Positions 32,427-41,676 of a DNA stretch of 57,032 nucleotides are shown piece after piece; the first letter of the stretch is position 1, and each line of letters opens with the position of its first letter. Position numbers and translations under genes: made by a program. Origin of the DNA: Halobacteriales archaeon QS_5_68_33 (GTDB lineage Archaea > Halobacteriota > Halobacteria > Halobacteriales > Haloarculaceae); assembly GCA_003023785.1 (NCBI GenBank), contig PXRS01000077.1:1-57032 (forward strand), read 5' to 3'. The notes under the pieces are model-generated. The model was given only the letters and a program-made list of their open reading frames with translations, was not told the DNA's origin and did no database searches.

Positions 32427-34421
32427 ATGGACGACCGGTATCTCGACGCGTTCGTTCGCGAGAGCGAGGAGGCTATCACGGAACTGAACAACTCGTTGCT
32501 CGACCTGGAGGCCGACCCCGAGGACCGCGAGGCGATGGACGCGATCTTCCGGACGGCCCACACCCTGAAGGGCAACTTCGGCGCGATGGGCTTCGACGAC
32601 GCCAGCGACCTGGCCCACGCCATCGAAGACCTCCTCGACGCCATGCGCCAGGACGAGATGAGCGTCACCGCCGACCGGATGGACCTCGTCTTCGCCGGCG
32701 TCGACATGACCGAGGCCATCGTCCGCGAGATCGAGGACCACGGCGAGTCCACGACCGAGACCGACGAGATGGTCTCGCAGCTCCGGGCGGTCATGGACGA
32801 CCACGAGCGCGCCAGCGGTGGCGGCGACGCCGCCCCCGGCGCCGGCGAGGCGTCCAACGCGCCGCTCGTCGAGGCGCTCGACGTCGGCCTCTCGGTCGAC
32901 GCCGACGATTTCGAAGCGGGCGTCGTCGGCGCCCGACTCGGCCTCGGGGACAGCGACATGCCGGGCGTCGACGCGATGCTCGCCCTGGAGGCCGTCGAGG
33001 AGGCCTACCCGCTGCTGGGCACGGACCCGGCGCGGGACGCCGTCGAGGAGGGCGGGTTCGACGGGACCTTCGCCGTCGTCGTCGACGCCGCCGACGTCGA
33101 CGCCGTCGCCGCGGAGTTCGAGGACGCCCCCGAGATCGAGTCCGTCGAGGCCGAGGACCTGACCGGCGAGGTGACGGGCGCGGGCCCCACTGCGGGGGCA
33201 GAGACGCCGGACACCCCCGACGCGACGACTGACGCGGGGAGCGAGGGGTCGGTCGACGAGATCAAGTCCGTCAGGGTCGACGTCGACCGGCTGGACGACC
33301 TCCACGGGCTGGTCGAGCAGCTAGTCACGAGCCGGATCAAGCTCCGGCGCGCCGTCGAACACGACGACCTGGACGCGGTCGGCGAGAACCTGAACGAACT
33401 CGACAAGGTCACCGCCACCCTCCAGAACACGGTGATGGACATGCGGCTCATCCCGCTGAAGAAGGTCGTCGGCAAGTTCCCGCGGATGGTCCGTGACCTC
33501 TCGCGGGACCTGGACAAGGACGTCGAGTTCGCCGTCGAGGGCGAGGACATCGAACTCGACCGGACGATCCTCACCGAGATATCGGACCCGCTGATGCACA
33601 TCATTCGCAACGCGGTCGACCACGGGATCGAGTCACCCGCCGAGCGCGAGGCCGCCGGCAAACCGCCGGCTGGACAGGTCGAGTTGCGCGCCTCGCGGGA
33701 GCGCGACCACGTCGTCATCGAGGTCGCGGACGACGGCGCCGGCCTCGACGTCGAGGAGATACACCGCCAGGCCATCGAGCGGGGCGTCCGCTCACCGGAG
33801 GAACTGGAGGCGATGGACCGGTCGTCGATGTACGACCTGGTCTTCCATCCGGGGTTCTCGACGGCCGAGGAAGTCACGGACACGAGCGGCCGCGGCGTCG
33901 GGATGGACGTCGTCCACGACACCGTCACGCAACTCGACGGCTCCGTGAACGTCGAGTCGACCGCCGGCGAAGGGACGACCGTCTCCCTGCGCCTGCCGGT
34001 GACGATGGCCATCGTCAAGGTGCTGTTCGTCGAGGTCGGCGACGAGGAGTACGGCATCCCCCTGAAGCACGTCGACGAGATCACCCGGACCACGGAGGTC
34101 AAACACGTCAACGGCAACGAGGTCATCAAACACGACGACGACATCTACCCCGTGGTCCACCTCGGGGAGCGGTTCGACGCGCCCGGCGCGGCCGGGAGCG
34201 ACCGCGCGGTGGCCGGCGACGGCAGCACCGACGAGGGGATGCTCGTGCGCATCCGCGAGTCCGAGCGCCAGGTCGCCTTACACTGCGACGAGGTCGACAG
34301 CCAGGAGGAGGTCGTCGTCAAGCCCCTGGAGGGCGTCCTCAGCGGCACTCCCGGCCTCTCGGGGACCGCGGTGCTGGGCGACGGCAACATCGTCCACATC
34401 CTCGATGTGGTGACCCTGTAG
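32427..34421 (+). CDS. cheA: Chemotaxis histidine kinase CheA
   Basis: 664 residues. The HPt domain (about 1-105) carries the phospho-His in 'TAHTLKGNFGAMGF'. Next come an acidic P2-like region (about 125-255), dimerisation helices (about 270-330), an HATPase domain with N-box 'IRNAVDHGIES', G1 'VADDGAGLD' and G2 'GRGVGMDVV', and a C-terminal CheW-like regulatory domain (about 520-664). All catalytic boxes are intact. I chose ATG 32427, just after the cheB stop; an earlier TTG overlaps it. A 53-base gap precedes cheR. Confidence 0.95.
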   Translation: MDDRYLDAFVRESEEAITELNNSLLDLEADPEDREAMDAIFRTAHTLKGNFGAMGFDDASDLAHAIEDLLDAMRQDEMSVTADRMDLVFAGVDMTEAIVREIEDHGESTTETDEMVSQLRAVMDDHERASGGGDAAPGAGEASNAPLVEALDVGLSVDADDFEAGVVGARLGLGDSDMPGVDAMLALEAVEEAYPLLGTDPARDAVEEGGFDGTFAVVVDAADVDAVAAEFEDAPEIESVEAEDLTGEVTGAGPTAGAETPDTPDATTDAGSEGSVDEIKSVRVDVDRLDDLHGLVEQLVTSRIKLRRAVEHDDLDAVGENLNELDKVTATLQNTVMDMRLIPLKKVVGKFPRMVRDLSRDLDKDVEFAVEGEDIELDRTILTEISDPLMHIIRNAVDHGIESPAEREAAGKPPAGQVELRASRERDHVVIEVADDGAGLDVEEIHRQAIERGVRSPEELEAMDRSSMYDLVFHPGFSTAEEVTDTSGRGVGMDVVHDTVTQLDGSVNVESTAGEGTTVSLRLPVTMAIVKVLFVEVGDEEYGIPLKHVDEITRTTEVKHVNGNEVIKHDDDIYPVVHLGERFDAPGAAGSDRAVAGDGSTDEGMLVRIRESERQVALHCDEVDSQEEVVVKPLEGVLSGTPGLSGTAVLGDGNIVHILDVVTL

Positions 34422-34474
34422 ATGCGACGGCAAACCCGATACGTGGCGGAGTCGAACCGCCGGGGGAGTCACGA

Positions 34475-35281
34475 ATGAGCCGGTCCGACCGGGCGTTCCA
34501 CGACCTGCTGGGGTACATCGAGCGCGAACTGGACTTCGAGTCCGGCTTCTACAACGACGCCTACCTGGACCGGCGCATCACCGCGCGGATGCGCCGGACC
34601 GGCCACGACGAGTACCGCACCTACCAGCGCCGCCTCGAAGGCAACCCCGAGGAACAGGACGCCCTGCTGGACTCGCTTTCGATCAACGTCACCGGCTTTT
34701 TCCGCAACCCCGAGGCCTGGGAGTCGCTGCGGGAGGTCCTCGTCGACCTGACCGAGGGGCACGGCCGCGTCCGGGTCTGGAGCGCCCCGTGTGCCGACGG
34801 CCGCGAGCCCTACTCGGTGGCGATGCTGGCGCTCGACGACGACGACATCGACGCCCGGCGGGTGGAGGTGCTCGGCACCGACATCAACGCCGACATCCTC
34901 GAGGCGGCCCGCGAGGGGCGCTACGAGACGACCAGGACCACCGACATCGCCGAGGAACTCGAACCGCTCGGGAACGCGGACCGCTCCGTCGACCGGCAGG
35001 GCGACGCCTTCACCGTCCGCGACCGGGTCCGCGAGATGGTCTCCTTCGAGCGCCACGACCTCATCCGGGGCGAGGACAACCGCGAGTTCGACCTCGTCCT
35101 CTGTCGGAACTTCCTGATCTACATCGACGCGGACTACAAGGTACCGGTCTTCGAGACGATCACCGGGTCGCTGGTCGACCGGGGGTACCTGATGATCGGC
35201 ATGACCGAGACGCTCCCCTCGGAGTTTCGCGACACGTACGACCCGGTCGCGAAGAAACACCGCATCTACCGACGCAACTGA
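34475..35281 (+). CDS. cheR: Receptor methyltransferase CheR
   Basis: 268 residues. The N-terminal helical domain (about 1-85, 'TARMRRTGHDEYRTY', 'LSINVTGFFRN') precedes the SAM-binding domain with 'VRVWSAPCADGREPYSVAML' (about 100-122), 'VLGTDINADILEAAREGRY' and 'DLVLCRNFLIYID'. In most CheR the motif reads W.AgCstGeEpYS; here it is WSAPCADGREPYS. It methylates receptor Glu residues. Its stop codon overlaps the start of the following decayed gene (TGATG). Confidence 0.93.
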   Translation: MSRSDRAFHDLLGYIERELDFESGFYNDAYLDRRITARMRRTGHDEYRTYQRRLEGNPEEQDALLDSLSINVTGFFRNPEAWESLREVLVDLTEGHGRVRVWSAPCADGREPYSVAMLALDDDDIDARRVEVLGTDINADILEAAREGRYETTRTTDIAEELEPLGNADRSVDRQGDAFTVRDRVREMVSFERHDLIRGEDNREFDLVLCRNFLIYIDADYKVPVFETITGSLVDRGYLMIGMTETLPSEFRDTYDPVAKKHRIYRRN

Positions 35282-35480
35282 TGTCGCTGTTCGAACTCGA
35301 ACGGACCGGCGACGTGCAGGCACTCATCGGCTGAACACGCCGACGCCGAGCGGCAGGTCCTCATGGCGCTGTCCGCCGGGGTCTCGCCGTTCGAGATCCC
35401 CGACTTCGTCGGGATGGACGTCGCGGAGGTCGAGGAGGTCTTCGACCAGCAAGACAGCGGCGTCCGGCGGGCTTCGCCCG
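35281..35480 (+). pseudogene. Decayed gene after cheR (probably HEAT-repeat type)
   Basis: Starting on the cheR stop, one frame encodes MSLFELERTGDVQAL and then a stop at 35332-35334. A second frame, from about 35330, continues AEHADAERQVLMALSAGVSPFEIPDFVGMDVAEVEEVF, acidic and well formed, before losing sense near 35465. The start (MSL-x-x-LER-x-GDV-x-AL) looks like the HEAT-repeat proteins that often follow cheR in haloarchaea, from memory. It appears to be an ancestral gene reduced by an internal deletion and a frameshift. Confidence 0.5.
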
Positions 35481-35496
35481 CTCGGTGGGCCAGCGC

Positions 35497-36006
35497 TTAC
35501 AGGGGCGTGCCGCCGCGCTCGCCGTCTCCCTGTCCGGCCTGGCTCAGCAGGTCTGAAACCGGTGGCCGGTAGTCGTAGCCCGGGACGACCCCTTCGACGT
35601 AGGTGCCCTCGACGTATTCGACGAAGGTCCTGGCGACGTCCAGCCCCCGGGCGGCGTTCCCGAACGCGAACTCGTAGGTGACGGTGACCGTCTCCCCGGC
35701 GACGGCGAGGGTCAGTTCGGGGTCGACGCTGGCCCGCGTGGCCGCGGGCGCCTCGGCCAGTCGCCGCTCGAAGGTGTCGAACCAGCCCTCCTGGACCGCT
35801 TCGCCCACCTCGCCGTCGACGGCGCCCGCGAGCGTCGGCACCTCGACGGTCACGGTGAAGGCCGTCGCCCGGTCGCTGGCCCCGGGGGCCGCCCGGACGG
35901 TCGCGTCGAAGCGGGTCGTCGCCACGGCGTAGTCGTCCTCGCGCTCCTCGAAGGCGTCGCGCTCCGCGACGGCGTCGCGCACCGCTTGCGGCGTTTCCTC
36001 GGTCAT
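35497..36006 (-). CDS. Haloarchaeal DUF5813-type protein
   Basis: 169 residues, soluble, alpha-beta. The N-terminal helix 'AVRDAVAERDAFEEREDDYAVATTRFDATVRA' and the ending 'GYDYRPPVSDLLSQAGQG' match, from memory, an uncharacterised haloarchaeal family. No catalytic motif is visible. It is convergent with the decayed gene after cheR and sits next to tRNA-Leu. It starts at ATG 36006. Confidence 0.68.
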   Translation of the reverse strand: MTEETPQAVRDAVAERDAFEEREDDYAVATTRFDATVRAAPGASDRATAFTVTVEVPTLAGAVDGEVGEAVQEGWFDTFERRLAEAPAATRASVDPELTLAVAGETVTVTYEFAFGNAARGLDVARTFVEYVEGTYVEGVVPGYDYRPPVSDLLSQAGQGDGERGGTPL

Positions 36007-36066
36007 TACCGGACGGTAGCGCTCCGGGCGAAAAAGCCCGTCGCGTTATCGGCGGGAACGGTGGAG

Positions 36067-36151
36067 TGCGAGGGACGCGATTTGAACGCGCGGACCCCTA
36101 CGGGAGCGGGTCTTAAGCCCGCCGCCTTTGGCCAGGCTCGGCCACCCTCGC
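36067..36151 (-). tRNA. tRNA-Leu (anticodon UAA)
   Basis: On the minus strand the acceptor stem gcgaggg (36151 down) pairs with ccctcgc before the discriminator base A. The D-arm contains tggccgagcctggccaaagg. The anticodon stem gcggg/cccgc encloses cTTAAga, giving anticodon UAA. A long variable arm (tcccgtagggg) makes it a class II tRNA, and the T-arm has gttcaaatc. No intron is present and CCA is not encoded. Confidence 0.95.
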
Positions 36152-36392
36152 GCATCGGTCCGTCCGTCCGGGTGCCGAAAGACAGTTTCGGTCCACGGAA
36201 CTGACAGAAAGCGGCGGTGTTCGCCCCGACCAGGTCGATTCTGCCGTCGCAGTTCGGTGTCTCGCGACGAGCGTTCTCCAGAACAGAACGTCCGTCCCGC
36301 ATTGATCAAAAACGCGATCAAACGGACGTAACGTTTCGATTTGTGCCGAGTCCGACTGTCCGACGTTCAATATCCGGGTGTGTTCCCGGAAG

Positions 36393-36403
36393 CTTTTTTT
36401 TTA
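36393..36403 (+). promoter_or_regulatory. T-rich promoter box of the peptide-ABC operon
   Basis: cttttttttta lies 21-31 bases upstream of ATG 36424. It could serve as TATA box and possibly as a terminator for transcription entering from the left. Confidence 0.45.
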
Positions 36404-36423
36404 GGAACCCCGTTCAGAGGAAT

Positions 36424-38376
36424 ATGCCGCGCAAGCCCTTTGAAATCGAGCGCGACGACAGATATATGAGCCGGCGAGAATGGCTCTCCATGCTGGGTGT
36501 GGCGGGGGCCGCCGGGATCGCCGGGTGTGGTGGCGACGGGGACGGAACGGACACCCCGGGCAGTGCCGACACGCCGACGGACACCGAGGCGACGGACCAG
36601 ACCCAGACCCAGGACTTCGGTGACACGGCGACGCCGACCGCGACGGACCGCCCGCTTCCGGAGGTAAGCGGCACCTACGACACGGTATCGTCGGCCGCCT
36701 ATTCGACGCTGAATCCCCTGTTCAACACCGAGGACGGGGCCGGCACCGCCATCGGCTACGCCCTCGACCTCGGGTATTCGTTCACCGACCAGCAGGAGGT
36801 GTTCCCGCAGCACTACGACCTGACCACGGACGACGGCCAGGTCTGGGTGTTCGATATCCGGGAGAACCTGCAGTTCAGTGACCCGTACGGTCAGGTCACC
36901 GCCGAGGACTACGTCTACCAGATCCAGGAACTCCACCAGAACGACACGTTCCCGACGGCGGACTCCTCGGCGTGGCCGGCGGATGTGAACGTCACGCAAA
37001 ACAGCGAGTTCGAGTTCCAGGCCGAACTGCCGAGCAGCAACATCCTCTGGCCCCAGACCTTCGACCCGCTGCTGTACCCGATCCCGCAGGACCTGGTCCA
37101 GCCCTACGTCGAGGAGGAAGACGTCGAAGGGATGAAGCAGGACACGGAACTGCTCGAACTGCAGTTCACGGGGAACCTCGGCGGCTACAACCTCGACGAG
37201 TGGAACCGCGGCTCCGGGACGAGCTACAGTCGCAGCGAGGACTACTACATCCGGGATATCCCCAACGCGCCGGACAGTTTCGCGGAGGCCCCCTACTTCG
37301 AGGGCGTCACGACGAGCGTCGTCCAGGAGCAGTCTGCACGGCTGGGCGCGCTCGAAACCGGCGAGGCCGACGTGGCGGCAATCCCGCCAACCCGGTTCGA
37401 GGAGTTCCGCGGGAAAGACAGCGTCGAGGTCTACCAGATCCCCCAGCCGTACAACGTCCCGCTGGCCGTGAACATGCGCGACAACGGCTGGAACGCGGGA
37501 CCGGGTAACCTCTTCCGACACACCCCCTTCCGGCAGGCCCTGGCGGCGGCGGTCAACAAGAACGACCTCATCGAGGGCGTCTACCGCGGCCTCGCCAAGC
37601 CCCACTACACCTGGCAGCCGGAGTTCTCGCGGTGGTACCCCGCGGACGCCGACCTGCCGACCTACGGGACCGGCGACCTCTACGGGGCCAGCGTGGCGCA
37701 GGACCGCGCGATGCAGGCCTTCGAGATGTCGGACCACGACTACAGCTTCGACGGCGACACGATGGTCAACCCCGACGGCGACCAGGTGGTTCTGGACCTG
37801 TACCACAGCGCCGGTCAGGAGACCGAGCGCCTCACCGGCGAGTTCGTCGCCCAGGAACTGGGCAACAACCTCGGTATCGACGTCACCGTCAGCGCCATCG
37901 ACGGGACCCGCTTCGACAGCCAGTACTGGCAGGGCCAGTCCGCCGAGGCGGGCGCGACCGACGAGGCCTACGGCAAGACGTTCACCTGGGAACGGCCGAG
38001 TCCGACGAACCCCGGCCCCCGGTCGGCGACCTCACAGCAGGCCTGGGACATGTCGTTGGTCTACGGGCTGAACACCTTCCCGCGCAACCCGCTGACGAAC
38101 ACGGCCTTCTTCGACGGGGCGACGGGCTTCTACAACCCGGTCGGGTACTACCCCGAGTTCGACGCGGCGGGGCTGTTCGAACAGGCCAGACAGGCGACGT
38201 CCATCGACGAACTCCAGTCGGCCTTCACCGAAATCTTCGTCAACCTCGCCGAGGAACAGCCCTACGTCATGCTGGTGTTCCCCGATAGCCTGACCGGCTA
38301 CAACCCCGACCTGGTCGGGCCGATCGAGAACTTCTCGAACGGGTGGAATTTCCCGGCCTGGTACTTCGAAGAGTAA
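36424..38376 (+). CDS. Peptide/nickel-type ABC transporter substrate-binding protein
   Basis: 650 residues. A Tat lipoprotein signal is present: SRREWL (about 16-21), then 'MLGVAGAAGIAGCG' with the lipid-attached Cys near 35, followed by an Asp/Thr-rich linker. The mature part is a family-5 (DppA/OppA-like) binding protein: 'TLNPLFNTEDG' (about 99-109), 'FDIRENLQFSDPYGQVTAEDYVYQ' (about 141-164) and 'TPFRQALAAAVNKNDLIEGVYRG' (about 372-394). It should capture oligopeptides or other small ligands outside the cell. I chose ATG 36424 because the promoter and the signal peptide fit. Confidence 0.88.
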   Translation: MPRKPFEIERDDRYMSRREWLSMLGVAGAAGIAGCGGDGDGTDTPGSADTPTDTEATDQTQTQDFGDTATPTATDRPLPEVSGTYDTVSSAAYSTLNPLFNTEDGAGTAIGYALDLGYSFTDQQEVFPQHYDLTTDDGQVWVFDIRENLQFSDPYGQVTAEDYVYQIQELHQNDTFPTADSSAWPADVNVTQNSEFEFQAELPSSNILWPQTFDPLLYPIPQDLVQPYVEEEDVEGMKQDTELLELQFTGNLGGYNLDEWNRGSGTSYSRSEDYYIRDIPNAPDSFAEAPYFEGVTTSVVQEQSARLGALETGEADVAAIPPTRFEEFRGKDSVEVYQIPQPYNVPLAVNMRDNGWNAGPGNLFRHTPFRQALAAAVNKNDLIEGVYRGLAKPHYTWQPEFSRWYPADADLPTYGTGDLYGASVAQDRAMQAFEMSDHDYSFDGDTMVNPDGDQVVLDLYHSAGQETERLTGEFVAQELGNNLGIDVTVSAIDGTRFDSQYWQGQSAEAGATDEAYGKTFTWERPSPTNPGPRSATSQQAWDMSLVYGLNTFPRNPLTNTAFFDGATGFYNPVGYYPEFDAAGLFEQARQATSIDELQSAFTEIFVNLAEEQPYVMLVFPDSLTGYNPDLVGPIENFSNGWNFPAWYFEE

Positions 38377-38450
38377 GCCGAACAGCCCAGCCGATCCGCG
38401 GTTCAGATGCAAACTCGCGAACACGCATACTCGCACTACGGTACCTGACC

Positions 38451-39425
38451 ATGGGATTCACACGGTACGTTACTGCACGCGTCGCCTGGGCCGGAGTGGT
38501 GACGTTCATCATCATGACGGTGACGTTCGTGTTCATCGCGTTCGCACCCAACCCCGAGGTCAAGCGGGCGGCGACACAGGCGGCTCTCCAGGGGGGCGAC
38601 CCGACCGAGGCCGTCGAACGAGTGAGGGAACTCCGCGGGCTCGACCAGCCGTTGCACGTCCGGTACATAGATTACGTCACCAGCATCGCGACGCTGCAGT
38701 GGGGCTGGTCGACGATGCGCAGCCAGCCGGTGACGGCCGCGCTGGTCGAAGCGCTGTTCTACACCGCTCAGTACTCGGTCCCTTGGACGCTGCTGACGAT
38801 AACGATCGGGCCGCTCGTCGGGCTCTACTCGTCGGCCAACAAGTACAGCTGGCGCGACCACGTGGCGACGGGATTCGCCTTCTTCGGCTACGCGATCCCG
38901 AACTTCTTCTTCGCGATCATCCTGCTTCTGGTCTTCGGCGTCTGGCTGGAGTGGGTGCCGGTGATCTACAGGACGACCGTTCCCGTCTTCAGCGTCGAGA
39001 ACGCCATTCAGCTCGTGTTACCGGTGTTCGTCCTCGTCACCGGGTCCATCGGCGGGCTGATGCGCGTCTCGCGCAACGAGTCCTCCGAGTACATGAACGC
39101 GGACTTCGTCAAGACGGCGCGCGCGAAGGGCGTCTCCCCGCTGCGGGCCTACGCCCTGCACATCCTCCGGCCGACGATGGTCCCGCTGTCGACGACGATG
39201 GTCGGCCAGTTGTTGCTCCTGTTTGCGGGGTCGTCCCTGCTCATCGAGGTCGTGTTCTCGATCCCCGGGCTGGGGCGGTTGCTGTTCGAGGCGACCATCG
39301 CACAGGACACGAATCTCGTGTTGGGCTCGATCCTGGTGTTCGTGCTCGTGGCCGTCATCGGGAACCTGCTCCAGGACATCACGTACACCGTATTGGATCC
39401 GCGGATCAGTTACGACGATAGGTGA
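38451..39425 (+). CDS. dppB: Peptide-type ABC transporter permease (DppB-like)
   Basis: 324 residues with six transmembrane helices. The first, 'VVTFIIMTVTFVFIAFAP', is followed by a periplasmic loop with GLDQPLHVRY typical of the DppB family. The EAA-like ATPase-contact loop 'FVKTARAKGVSPLRAYALHILRPTMVP' is present near residues 222-248. I chose ATG 38451; an in-frame start further upstream reads into the binding-protein gene. Four bases overlap with the next gene's possible GTG. Confidence 0.88.
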   Translation: MGFTRYVTARVAWAGVVTFIIMTVTFVFIAFAPNPEVKRAATQAALQGGDPTEAVERVRELRGLDQPLHVRYIDYVTSIATLQWGWSTMRSQPVTAALVEALFYTAQYSVPWTLLTITIGPLVGLYSSANKYSWRDHVATGFAFFGYAIPNFFFAIILLLVFGVWLEWVPVIYRTTVPVFSVENAIQLVLPVFVLVTGSIGGLMRVSRNESSEYMNADFVKTARAKGVSPLRAYALHILRPTMVPLSTTMVGQLLLLFAGSSLLIEVVFSIPGLGRLLFEATIAQDTNLVLGSILVFVLVAVIGNLLQDITYTVLDPRISYDDR

Positions 39426-39427
39426 CC

Positions 39428-40615
39428 ATGGCAACCCAACGACCCGAACGATTCGACCAAGTCAACTGGGAGGAGGTCGCTGGCGCCGGTCGGTTCTCGC
39501 TCTCGACCAACGCGAAGGGGCTCCTGGTGACGACGATTCCGCTCCTCGCGCTCGCGGCGTACGACTGGCTGGTGCTCGATGAGCGCACGCCCACGTTCGA
39601 GCCGGTCGGGCTGAACGTCGACGTCCCTATCCTCGATTATATGTTCGCGTTCACCCTGTTGCTCTTTGCTTTCTACGTGGTCCTGCCGCTCTACCAGCAC
39701 CCGCGCCTGACGAAGTACTACTGGCGGGAATTCAGGCGCAACCGGCCGGCCGTGGTCAGCCTCGTCTGGCTGGGGGTCGTGTTCGTTCTCGGACTGGTCG
39801 GCCCCCTCCTGATCACGTCTCCCGAACAGAACGTCCTGCACAGCTACCAACCACCGGTGTATCTCTCGGTCAACGCCGCCAACGCGGCGACCTGCGCGGG
39901 CGAAGTCGTCGACGGCATGTGCTTTGGCACCTGGCAGTACCCGCTGGGGACGACCCGCGCCGGGAAGGGTGTGTTCGCCATGCTGGTCAACGGGTTCGGC
40001 ATCACCCTGAAGATCGGTTTCATCTCGACGTTCATCGCCGTCGTCCTCGGCGCCAGCGTCGGGACCGTCAGCGCCTACGCCGGCGGCTGGGTCGACGAGA
40101 TCCTGATGCGGTACGTCGACATCCAGGGCTCGTGGCCGACGCTCATCATGTACCTCCTCATCATCTACACGTTCGGCGGCCGCCTGTGGCTGCTTATCCT
40201 CCTGCTGGGGACGTTCTCCTGGGAGGGCATGGCCCGCTACGTCCGCAGCAAGGCCCTGTCGATCTCCGAGGAGGAGTACATCAAGGCCATCAACATGAGC
40301 GGGGCGAGCGCCTTCCGGGTCGTCCGGCGGCACGTCGTCCCCAACTCCGCCAGCAGCATCATCACGGACATCACGCTGCTGATTCCGGGGTTCCTGCTGG
40401 CGGAGGCCCAGCTCTCGTTTCTCGGGCTCGGCGATACGTCGGTCGACTCGTGGGGCCAGATCATCGCCGGCGGCCGCGACGCGCTGGCCTTTGCCCCCTG
40501 GATCGTGCTGGCGCCGGGACTCGTGTTGTTCCTGACCATCCTCGCGTTCAACTTCGTGGGCGACGCGCTGCTGGACGCGCTGAACCCCGAAGCGGCGGCG
40601 GAGGCCGAACGATGA
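39428..40615 (+). CDS. dppC: Peptide-type ABC transporter permease (DppC-like)
   Basis: 395 residues, longer than the usual 280-300 because of an N-terminal part with two extra hydrophobic helices (about 30-48 and 66-90) before the standard 'YYWREFRRNRPAVVSLVWLGVV'. The permease core has 'GFGITLKIGFISTFIAVVLGASVGTVSAYAGG' and the EAA loop 'EEYIKAINMSGASAFRVVRRHVVPN'. It forms the membrane channel with DppB. ATGA overlap with the following ATPase. Confidence 0.88.
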   Translation: MATQRPERFDQVNWEEVAGAGRFSLSTNAKGLLVTTIPLLALAAYDWLVLDERTPTFEPVGLNVDVPILDYMFAFTLLLFAFYVVLPLYQHPRLTKYYWREFRRNRPAVVSLVWLGVVFVLGLVGPLLITSPEQNVLHSYQPPVYLSVNAANAATCAGEVVDGMCFGTWQYPLGTTRAGKGVFAMLVNGFGITLKIGFISTFIAVVLGASVGTVSAYAGGWVDEILMRYVDIQGSWPTLIMYLLIIYTFGGRLWLLILLLGTFSWEGMARYVRSKALSISEEEYIKAINMSGASAFRVVRRHVVPNSASSIITDITLLIPGFLLAEAQLSFLGLGDTSVDSWGQIIAGGRDALAFAPWIVLAPGLVLFLTILAFNFVGDALLDALNPEAAAEAER

Positions 40616-41676
40616 GCGCGGGATTCGACGCGGGCGCCGGGGAACCGCCGCTGTTGGAGGTCGAGAACCTGCGGACGACCTTCAGCACGGAGGCTGGCGA
40701 ACTCGTCGCGGTCGACGGCGTCGACTTCTCCGTCGAGGACGGCGAGACCGTCTGTGTCGTCGGCGAATCCGGGTCGGGCAAGACCGTCGCGACCGAGTCG
40801 ATCACGCGGCTGGTCGACACCCCGCCGGGGACGATAACCGGGAGCACCCGATACCGGGGCCGGGACCTTCAGGTGATGTCCGCCGACGAACTGCGCTCGG
40901 TCCGGGGCAACAACATCGCCCACATCTTCCAGAACCCACAGGAGGCGATGAACCACTGCTTCACCGTGGGGTGGCAGATCGTCGAGGCGCTCCAGGCCCA
41001 CCAGAACGTCCCCGACGAGGAGGCCCGCGAGCGCGCGGTCGACCTGCTGGACCGGGTCGGCATCGCCAACGCGAGCAGCCGCTTCGACGACTACCCACAC
41101 GAGTTCTCCGGCGGCCAGAAACAGCGCGCGATGATCGCGATGGCGCTGGTCGGCAACCCCGACCTGCTCATCGCCGACGAGCCGACGACGGCGCTGGACG
41201 TGACCGTCCAGGGCCAGATCCTCGAACTGCTCAACGACCTCCAGGAGGAGTACGGCATGGGTATCCTGCTCGTCACCCACGACCTGGGCGTCGTCGCGCA
41301 GGTCGCGGACCGGATCGTCGTCATGTACGCCGGGAAAGTGATGGAACGCGGCGACGTTTACGACATCTTCGAGCGGCCCGCCCACCCCTACACGCAGGCA
41401 CTGATGCGGTGTCTGCCGGGCAAGGGCGAGGACACGCGCGGGATCCCGGGGTCGCTCCCGGACCCGACGACCCCGCCGGACGGCTGCCGGTTCGCCGGCC
41501 GGTGTGAGCACGCCATCGGCGAGTGCGAGATCGGCGACCAGCCCGACGAGACCTCGGTCGACACCGACCACGCGGTGTCCTGTGTCTACTACCAGCAGGG
41601 GTACGACACCGCGACCGTCAGAGACGAGACGCTGGAGACCGACACCGGCGACGAACGGGGGGCCTCCGATGACTGA
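40612..41676 (+). CDS. dppD: Peptide-type ABC transporter ATPase (DppD-like)
   Basis: 354 residues. Walker A is GESGSGKTV (about 53-61), the Q-loop is FQNPQEAMN, the signature is [15 protein letters not shown], Walker B is [12 protein letters not shown] and the switch His is in THDLG. The C-terminal oligopeptide-transporter motif '[22 protein letters not shown]' with its cysteines follows. The gene overlaps both neighbours, so the five-gene operon is translationally coupled. Confidence 0.9.
   Translation: MSAGFDAGAGEPPLLEVENLRTTFSTEAGELVAVDGVDFSVEDGETVCVVGESGSGKTVATESITRLVDTPPGTITGSTRYRGRDLQVMSADELRSVRGNNIAHIFQNPQEAMNHCFTVGWQIVEALQAHQNVPDEEARERAVDLLDRVGIANASSRFDDYPHEFSGGQKQRAMIAMALVGNPDLLIADEPTTALDVTVQGQILELLNDLQEEYGMGILLVTHDLGVVAQVADRIVVMYAGKVMERGDVYDIFERPAHPYTQALMRCLPGKGEDTRGIPGSLPDPTTPPDGCRFAGRCEHAIGECEIGDQPDETSVDTDHAVSCVYYQQGYDTATVRDETLETDTGDERGASDD

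Noticed and set aside
35363-35572. A separate small gene after cheR
   Set aside because: Only its first part is protein-like and it matches the continuation of the decayed gene; the rest overlaps the neighbouring gene's 3' end.
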